A stretch of DNA of 64,000 nucleotides from an uncultured Opitutaceae bacterium (GTDB lineage: Bacteria > Verrucomicrobiota > Verrucomicrobiia > Opitutales > Opitutaceae). Shown one piece after another: positions 58,473 to 64,000 of this stretch. The translations under genes were made by a program, and so were the position numbers. Location: positions 1-64,000 of the forward strand of contig CAIYUN010000025.1 of assembly GCA_903929355.1 (NCBI GenBank), written 5' to 3'. Positions within the stretch are counted from its first letter, which is position 1, and every line of letters begins with the position of its first letter. The notes below the pieces were generated by a model that was given only the letters and a program-made list of their open reading frames with translations, was not told where the DNA came from and did not search any database.

Positions 58473-59746
58473 ACGACACGCTCATCCTCGATGATTCCGC
58501 CCGGTCGGGCGCCACAGCGGCCGGAACCGGTCTTTACCAACGCCTGGTCCTCGCCGCACTGGGCAAAATGACGGCGGGATCGCTGCGGCTGGAACTGCCC
58601 GACCGGTCGGTGCGGGTCATCGGCACCCCGGGCGGCGCGGTGGACGCGACCCTGCGGGTGGTGCGGCCGGCGTTTTTCCGCCGGTGCGTGCTGTTTGGTG
58701 ACATCGGTTTTGGCGAGAGCTATGTCGAGGGCGAATGGGAGACCGACTCGATCGCGCGCGTGATCTCCTGGGCGATCCTCAACCTGGAAAACTCCCCGAC
58801 GATGAGCGGTTCCCGGGCGCAGAACCTGGGTCTGAACCTGCTGAAGTTCTACAACCGGGCCCTCCATGGATTCCGGCCCAACAGCCCGGGGCAGGCGCGG
58901 CGGAACATCGCCGAGCACTACGACCTGGGCAACGACTTCTACCAATTGTGGCTGGACCCGGGCATGACGTATTCCGCCGCCCATTTTACCGCGCCGGGCC
59001 AGGCACTGGAGGACGCGCAGACGGCGAAATACGAGTCCCTCTGCCGCAAACTCCACCTGAAACCGGGCGACCGGGTGCTGGAGATAGGCGGCGGCTGGGG
59101 CGGGTTTGCGAGCCATGCGGCGCGGCGCCACGGCTGCCACGTGACCACCGTCACCATCTCGCAGGCGCAATATGACTTTGCCCGCGCGCGTTTCGCGCGC
59201 GAGGGCCTGGGTGACAGGGTCGAACTGCGGTTGCAGGATTTCAGGCAGATCACCGGAAAGTTCGACAAAGTCGTTTCCATCGAGATGATGGAGGCCTTGG
59301 GCGACCGCTACCTGGAGGCCTTCTGCGCAAAGCTCGACGAGGTGCTGACCCCCGACGGTCTGGCGGGCCTGCAATACATCACGGTGCCGGACACGCGGCA
59401 CGAGGATCTGCGCCGCGGGGTGGACTGGATCCAGAAGCACGTTTTCCCCGGCTCGATCCTGCTGAGCGTGGGCCGGGTCAACGAGACCCTGAACCGGACG
59501 AGCAACCTGTTCCTGCACGATCTGGAGGATCTCGGGGCAAGCTACGCGCGGACCCTGCATGTCTGGTGGGAGAGCTTCAACCGCGCGCGGGAGGGGGTGC
59601 AGAAGCTGGGCTTCGACGACCGGTTTGTGCGGAAGTGGAATTACTACCTGCAATACTGCGAGGCGGCGTTTGCGCGGCGGAACATCAGCGTGGTGCAGGC
59701 GGTTTATACGCGACCGAACAACCAGCGGCTGGCAGCGGGGTGGTAG
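58469..59746 (+). CDS. cfa: Cyclopropane-fatty-acyl-phospholipid synthase
   Basis: A 425-residue methyltransferase that adds a methylene group from S-adenosylmethionine across acyl double bonds of membrane phospholipids. The Cfa hallmark HYDLGNDFYQLWLDPGMTYS, the AdoMet motif VLEIGGGWGGFASHA, VSIEMMEALGDRYLEAFC and the C-terminal WNYYLQYCEAAF are all present. The N-terminal 150 residues form the lipid-binding domain. It overlaps the DUF1365 gene by 4 bases. Confidence 0.93.
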   Translation: MNDTLILDDSARSGATAAGTGLYQRLVLAALGKMTAGSLRLELPDRSVRVIGTPGGAVDATLRVVRPAFFRRCVLFGDIGFGESYVEGEWETDSIARVISWAILNLENSPTMSGSRAQNLGLNLLKFYNRALHGFRPNSPGQARRNIAEHYDLGNDFYQLWLDPGMTYSAAHFTAPGQALEDAQTAKYESLCRKLHLKPGDRVLEIGGGWGGFASHAARRHGCHVTTVTISQAQYDFARARFAREGLGDRVELRLQDFRQITGKFDKVVSIEMMEALGDRYLEAFCAKLDEVLTPDGLAGLQYITVPDTRHEDLRRGVDWIQKHVFPGSILLSVGRVNETLNRTSNLFLHDLEDLGASYARTLHVWWESFNRAREGVQKLGFDDRFVRKWNYYLQYCEAAFARRNISVVQAVYTRPNNQRLAAGW

Positions 59747-59834
59747 GCCACCGCCGACCGGCGGCACGTCCAACATCGAACATTCAACTTTCACCCAGCA
59801 GTTTTCAAACCTGCCATTTTCGCCCATCCCATCC

Positions 59835-60179
59835 ATGATCAACTTTCTCCGAGTGGCTTATGTCGGCGTGATCCTCACGATGCTCGGGGTCACGGGGTGG
59901 GCGAGCAGCCAGGTGGCTCTCTGGGACACGCCGCGCGCGGTCGTGCTCCATCCGTGGTTCATCGCGACGTTGTTCGACACGTATTTCGCGTTTTTGGTTT
60001 TTTACGCCTGGGTGGCCTACAAGGAGCGGGGCTGGATCGCCCGGGTGCTCTGGCTGCTGGGCATCCTGGCCCTTGGGAACATTGCGATCGGCGCCTACAT
60101 GCTGATCCAGCTTTTCCGGGTGCCCGCGAACGCGACGATGGAGGATCTGCTGCTGAGGAAACCCGTCCGCCGGCTTTGA
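59835..60179 (+). CDS. DUF1475-like membrane protein
   Basis: A 114-residue protein with three membrane helices (RVAYVGVILTMLGVTGW, TLFDTYFAFLVFYAWVAY, VLWLLGILALGNIAIGAYML). It matches the DUF1475 layout, including HPWFIATLFDTYF and a basic C-terminus. It continues the lipid cluster after 88 bases. Function unknown; probably an accessory membrane protein of the pathway. Confidence 0.75.
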   Translation: MINFLRVAYVGVILTMLGVTGWASSQVALWDTPRAVVLHPWFIATLFDTYFAFLVFYAWVAYKERGWIARVLWLLGILALGNIAIGAYMLIQLFRVPANATMEDLLLRKPVRRL

Positions 60180-60236
60180 CCAATCAACTACGGATTCGCC
60201 CAGAACAATTCAGCATTTCAAACCAAGCAACCGGAT

Positions 60237-60315
60237 TTAACCACGGATTACACGGATTAACACGGATACAGAAAGATTGGGATCCAATCCGTGCCCATCC
60301 GTGCAATCCGTGGTT
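60237..60315. repeat. Facing copies of the ACCACGGAT repeat
   Basis: TTTAACCACGGATTACACGG followed by ATTAACACGGATAC, then 20 bases later GTGCCCATCCGTGCAATCCG plus TGGTTT in reverse. The two halves can form a hairpin between DUF1475 and DUF1295 genes. Confidence 0.7.
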
Positions 60316-60367
60316 TCAAGTGCTTTTTCGAACCCTTCATCATTCATAATTCATCATTCGTTTTTCC

Positions 60368-61147
60368 ATGTTGTCGCAATTTTTCACCGGGCTTTTGCTG
60401 ATGGTCGCGGTTTTCGCGGCGGGGTGGATCGTGTGCGTGCGGGTGCGGAATTACGGCTTCCTCGATGTGTTCTGGTCCTACGGCCTCGTGGTGCTCGCGC
60501 CCCTGTATGCCTGGTGGGGGCGCGGTGACCCGGTGAGAAAATGGCTGTTTGCCGGGGTCGCGCTGGTCTGGGGCCTGCGGCTCGGCACCCATATCCTGCG
60601 GCGGGTCTGGCGCCATCATCCGCAGGAGGACGCGCGTTATCGGAGTTTCCGCGCCAAGTGGCCCCGGCCGGTGCTGTTTCTCGGCTTCTTTGAGCTCCAG
60701 GCGGTCCTCATCGCGGTGCTGTCGGTGCCGTTTCTGCTGGCCTGCGGCAATCCCGAGGCCGGCCTGAAGCCCATCGAAATCGCCGGGCTGGCCCTGAGCC
60801 TGCTGGCGGTCGGGGGCGAGGCGATGGCGGACGCACAGTTGGCCCGCTTCAAGGCCAGGGCCGGCCGCGCCGGTGGGATTTGCGAGGTGGGTTGGTGGCG
60901 CTACTCCCGGCATCCGAATTATTTTTTTGAATCGCTGGTCTGGTGGGGGTTCTTCCTCGCCGCGTGCGGCTCGCCGTGGGGTTGGACCACCGTGTTCTGT
61001 CCCCTGCTGATGCTGTATTTTCTCTTCCGGGTGACCGGCATCCCGCTGACGGAGGAGTTTGCCCTGAAGAGCAAGGGCGACGCCTATCGCGCGTACCAGC
61101 GCACCACCAGCGCCTTTGTGCCCCTGCCCCGCAAGAAAACATCCTAA
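60368..61147 (+). CDS. DUF1295 / steroid 5-alpha-reductase-like membrane protein
   Basis: A 259-residue protein with seven or so membrane helices. The C-terminal signature RYSRHPNYFFESLVWWGFFL, VTGIPLTEEFALKSKGDAYR and AYQRTTSAFVPLPRK is the DUF1295/isoprenylcysteine-methyltransferase-type motif. Family members reduce double bonds or methylate in membranes; within this cluster, action on fatty acyl lipids is likely. ATG at 60368. Confidence 0.87.
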   Translation: MLSQFFTGLLLMVAVFAAGWIVCVRVRNYGFLDVFWSYGLVVLAPLYAWWGRGDPVRKWLFAGVALVWGLRLGTHILRRVWRHHPQEDARYRSFRAKWPRPVLFLGFFELQAVLIAVLSVPFLLACGNPEAGLKPIEIAGLALSLLAVGGEAMADAQLARFKARAGRAGGICEVGWWRYSRHPNYFFESLVWWGFFLAACGSPWGWTTVFCPLLMLYFLFRVTGIPLTEEFALKSKGDAYRAYQRTTSAFVPLPRKKTS

Positions 61148-61446
61148 AATGCACAAGAGAGCTACCCCGAGAATTCAGCCAAACCTCGGCAGTTGGACAC
61201 AGAACACAGAGGAGAATACTGAGGGCACAGAGCGGAAATGACCCGACCGATCATCAAAGCATCGTGTCTCCCAGGGGGCGGACGTTGATATGATATTCCA
61301 GTTCTCGATCAGTTCAAGGCATCCAGATGACTGCAATCTTCGTACTCAGTAAATGGCATCCGAACACTCACTTCTTCCGACGCATTTCTCTGTGAACTCG
61401 GCTCGGCCCTCTGTGGTCTCTGTGTCCAACTGCTGATTTTTCCTTT
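61148..61446. repeat. Gene-free stretch bounded by inverted GGACACAGA repeats
   Basis: CAGTTGGACACAGAACACAG (from 61191) and CTCTGTGGTCTCTGTGTCCA then ACTGCTG (to 61435) are inverted copies about 200 bases apart, with no gene between. The right arm is also found at 133-152 near the transposase remnant. It splits the lipid cluster. Confidence 0.6.
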
Positions 61447-62475
61447 ATGAGACTCCTCGACTCCCTCCTCGAAACCAACCTCGTCCCCGACCCGATCGTG
61501 CGCTCCGGCATCCGGGGTCTGCTCGCCAAAAACCTGCGCACCTGGCGCCAGCCCGGCCCGGCGGAGGGCCGGGCGGCGCTGCAGGCCCATGTGGCGGAAC
61601 TGAAGCGCAGCCCCATCGCGGTCCAAACCCGAGCGGCCAATGAGCAGCATTACGAGGTCCCGACGCGATTTTACCAACTGGTGCTGGGCCCGCGGTTGAA
61701 ATACAGCTCCGGGCTGTGGAACACCCCGGCGGACACCCTCGCGGAGAGCGAGGAACAGATGCTGGCCCTCACCTGCGAGCGCGCCGGGATCGCCGATGGC
61801 CAGGACATCCTGGAGCTGGGTTGCGGCTGGGGCTCGCTGTCGCTGTGGATGGCCGAGTTTTACCCCCATGCGAGGATAACCGCCGTGTCCAACTCCCGCA
61901 CGCAAAAGGACCACATCGACGCCGTGGCGGCAAAAAAGGGGTTCAAGAACCTGACGATCCTGACCCGCGACATGAACGAGTTTGAGACGGCGGAGACCTT
62001 CGACCGGGTGGTGAGCGTGGAGATGTTTGAGCACATGAAGAACTACGAGCTGCTGCTGCGGAAGATCGCGGGCTGGCTGCGGCCCGAGGGCCGGCTGTTT
62101 GTCCACATCTTCACGCACCGCGAGCACGCCTACCATTTTGAGGACCGCGGGCCGGACGACTGGATGGCGCGGCACTTTTTTTCGGGCGGTCAGATGCCGA
62201 GCGACGACCTGCTGGCGCACTTTCAGGATGACCTGAAGCTGGAGCAGCAATGGACGGTGGACGGCGTCCACTATCAAAGGACCTCGGAGGCCTGGTTGAA
62301 AAACATGGACGTGCACGAAACCGAGTGCCGGCGGATTTTTGCGGAGACCTACGGTCCCGGGCAGACGCGCCGCTGGCTGGCGTATTGGCGGATTTTCTTT
62401 TTGTCGTGCGCGGAGTTGTTTGGGTACCAAACCGGGCAGGAGTGGCATGTGATGCATTATCGGTTTCGGAAGTGA
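61447..62475 (+). CDS. CFA-family AdoMet methyltransferase, second paralogue
   Basis: A 342-residue relative of cyclopropane synthases with a shorter N-terminus. ANEQHYEVPTRFYQLVLGPR replaces the HYDLGNDFY hallmark; AdoMet binding is ILELGCGWGSLSLWMAEFYP; VVSVEMFEHMKNYELLLRKI and GRLFVHIFTHREHAYHFED follow. The LKYSSGLW motif is Cfa-like. It may methylate or cyclopropanate a different acyl position or substrate from the first Cfa. The bicarbonate-site and lipid-domain differences leave the product uncertain. Confidence 0.87.
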   Translation: MRLLDSLLETNLVPDPIVRSGIRGLLAKNLRTWRQPGPAEGRAALQAHVAELKRSPIAVQTRAANEQHYEVPTRFYQLVLGPRLKYSSGLWNTPADTLAESEEQMLALTCERAGIADGQDILELGCGWGSLSLWMAEFYPHARITAVSNSRTQKDHIDAVAAKKGFKNLTILTRDMNEFETAETFDRVVSVEMFEHMKNYELLLRKIAGWLRPEGRLFVHIFTHREHAYHFEDRGPDDWMARHFFSGGQMPSDDLLAHFQDDLKLEQQWTVDGVHYQRTSEAWLKNMDVHETECRRIFAETYGPGQTRRWLAYWRIFFLSCAELFGYQTGQEWHVMHYRFRK

Positions 62476-62662
62476 ACGGAGGGTTTAAACACGGAGGTCT
62501 CAGAGGTCACAGAGGAGGGACGGTTGAAGGAGAGGGGCTCAGGGCCCGGAGGTTGTTAAACGCTAATCTTCGCTGAGGGTTTTGATCGGGCCTTCGACTG
62601 ATCGGCTGCGGCGCAGCCGTGCGGGGTGAGGGGGTGCTCCGCCGACAAAGCGGTGAGGCACG

Positions 62663-63835
62663 TTACGTGGACGGTGGCGGGTGGACCGCGGTCACCCTCG
62701 CCAGGAAGGTGAGCACCGTGTAGGTGCTCAGCTGGCCGGCGGGGCCGGTGGGGTTGAAGTCGAAGCCGTGGGTCGCCCAGTCCAGCTCGAGGAGAAAATG
62801 CGGCACGTTGAGCCTGGTCAGACGCGCGTCCAGGCGCTCGCTCTGCCGGGGCCACACGAGGGGGTCGTTCCGCCCGTGCAGCAGCAGGGTTGGACAACTG
62901 GCTGCCCCGGCCAGGGCGTAGCCGGAGGCGTCGGCATACTGCGCGGGCATCTCGTCCAAGGTGAAGCCAAGGTAATCCACCAAAAGTTTGCGGGTATTCA
63001 GGATGTCACCCGGCTCCGCATATTGAAAGGCGAACGCCAGATCCGCCGGGGCGTAGAAGGCGATGCAGCCGCGAATCCCCGGATCGTGCGCCCCATACGC
63101 CACGGCCTCGGCGATCTGCCCGCCGGCGGAGCGGCCCAACAACACCACCCGGCTGCCGTCGAGCCCAAGCTGCTCCGCGTGAGCGCGCAGGTACTTGACC
63201 GCAGCCAGCACGTCCTCGCGCGGCGCCGGCCAGGTCCACCTGGGCGCAAGCCGGTATTCGATGGCGGCGACAGCGTAGCCGGCCTGCGCCAGGCACTGGT
63301 TGAGGGCCTCAAACTCCCGGGGCGAACCGCTGTTCCAGCCGCCACCATGGATGACGACGACCACGGGCGAAGGGCCGGGCTTCGCGCCGGCGTAGAAATC
63401 CAGGGTGAGCGACTGGTCGCCATGGCGCGCGAACTCAAGGTGGGCTGGCGCGGGAGTGGCGGTGGCCGGGCCCCGCCAAAGGGCGCCAAGGGAAAAGGGC
63501 GACGGCAGGAGGTCGCCCGATGGTGGGGGCAGAGTCCCGAGCGCACGCTCCATGGCGGCGGGCAGGGTCGCGGCCATCCGCCACGCTTGATAGGCGGGAC
63601 GCAGAAAGAGCATCCCGGCCATCACCGCCATCGCCGCGCCCGCCGATCCGGGCCAGCCGCCGCGCAGTCCAGCGAGGGCCAGGGCGACGGCCACGAGGAA
63701 GAGCCAGTGGCCGTATTCCGTGACGAGGATGCTCAACAACCACAGCCGGTAGGTCGGCGCGGGATAGACCGCCAGCAGCGAGCCGGCAAGGCTAAGGCCA
63801 CACAGGATGAGGTGAATGATCCGCCAGCGATTCAT
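62663..63835 (-). CDS. Membrane-anchored alpha/beta hydrolase
   Basis: A 390-residue esterase/lipase-like protein. Four membrane helices occupy residues 1-100 (IIHLILCGLSLAGSLLAVYP, WLFLVAVALALAGLRG, AAMAVMAGMLFLRPAY). The catalytic domain has VVVIHGGGWNSG (oxyanion hole), VLLGRSAGGQIAEAVAYG (nucleophile Ser), an Asp in HGRNDPLVWP and His in DWATHGFDF. HGGGW plus GxSAGG is the hormone-sensitive-lipase/carboxylesterase class. It is transcribed against the lipid cluster, and the two ends meet in a 187-base gap. Substrate unknown. ATG 63835. Confidence 0.85.
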   Translation of the reverse strand: MNRWRIIHLILCGLSLAGSLLAVYPAPTYRLWLLSILVTEYGHWLFLVAVALALAGLRGGWPGSAGAAMAVMAGMLFLRPAYQAWRMAATLPAAMERALGTLPPPSGDLLPSPFSLGALWRGPATATPAPAHLEFARHGDQSLTLDFYAGAKPGPSPVVVVIHGGGWNSGSPREFEALNQCLAQAGYAVAAIEYRLAPRWTWPAPREDVLAAVKYLRAHAEQLGLDGSRVVLLGRSAGGQIAEAVAYGAHDPGIRGCIAFYAPADLAFAFQYAEPGDILNTRKLLVDYLGFTLDEMPAQYADASGYALAGAASCPTLLLHGRNDPLVWPRQSERLDARLTRLNVPHFLLELDWATHGFDFNPTGPAGQLSTYTVLTFLARVTAVHPPPST

Positions 63836-64000
63836 GGGGAGGGAAAACGAAACCACTGAGGGAGGAAATGCGGCGTTGGGAACCGCGAATGGACGCGAAG
63901 AAGCACGAATGGACGGAGGACGGAGTTTTTAACCACGGATGGACAAGGATGAACACGGATGGGGGAAGGACATCGAACCACCGAGGTTTTTAACCACTAA
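63836..64000. repeat. Upstream region with dispersed repeats at the window edge
   Basis: GCGAATGGACGCGAAGAAGC, then TTTTTAACCACGGATGGACA and AGGATGAACACGGATGGGGG (63927-63964), then TTTTTAACCACTAA. No gene. The hydrolase promoter should lie in the first 60 bases. Confidence 0.6.

Overview
The window reads as GC-rich bacterial chromosome, most likely Verrucomicrobiota of the Opitutales type. This placement is an inference from gene content, from a multicopy-type GxxExxY gene, and from dispersed degenerate repeats built on AACCACGGAT between host genes; no rRNA or other marker is present to confirm it. No rRNA, tRNA or CRISPR array was found.

Left host arm (1-13.25 kb). The last 40 codons of an IS110-type transposase enter from the edge. 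A leftward block follows: fabG-acpP-fabF (type II fatty acid synthesis), a sulfite-reductase-type FAD/NADPH reductase, and a two-subunit molybdenum hydroxylase (2Fe-2S subunit plus Tat-exported Mo subunit). Rightward come ferrochelatase, with an internal cysteine cluster, and then the two permeases and the binding lipoprotein of a peptide/microcin-C type ABC transporter.

Prophage (about 13,254-49,803). A transposable (Mu-type) prophage of about 36.5 kb lies inside a GxxExxY gene, which itself sits between the transporter's binding-protein gene and its two ATPase genes. Its ends carry inverted copies of a TTTGGGAG-type motif. The early operon runs leftward from a Ner-like regulator at 25.3 kb: small genes, DUF3102-like protein, MuA-like transposase, MuB-like ATPase, a string of small unknowns, an ASCH protein, a C5-cytosine and an N6-adenine DNA methyltransferase. 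A repressor and a membrane cargo gene run rightward from the same control region, followed by the late operon: holin-like and coiled-coil membrane proteins, small and large terminase, a portal fused to a MuF-type head protein, HK97-type protease and capsid, connector and tail-completion proteins, tail tube, a fibre with a glycosidase-like domain, tape measure and tail-tip proteins. No contractile sheath was recognised, so the virion is probably a siphovirus packaged and transposed Mu-style. The late operon is punctuated by ACCAAG heptad repeats, several followed by an ACGGTATTTCC leader just before start codons.

Right host arm (49.8-64 kb). The two ATPases of the split transporter, a PfkB-family sugar kinase, a 5'-truncated outer-membrane barrel gene, a secreted TPR protein, and a lipid-modification cluster (flavin amine oxidoreductase, DUF1365, cyclopropane-fatty-acid synthase, DUF1475, DUF1295, second CFA-type methyltransferase). 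A membrane-anchored alpha/beta hydrolase lies on the opposite strand. Gene-free stretches here consist largely of dispersed and inverted repeats.
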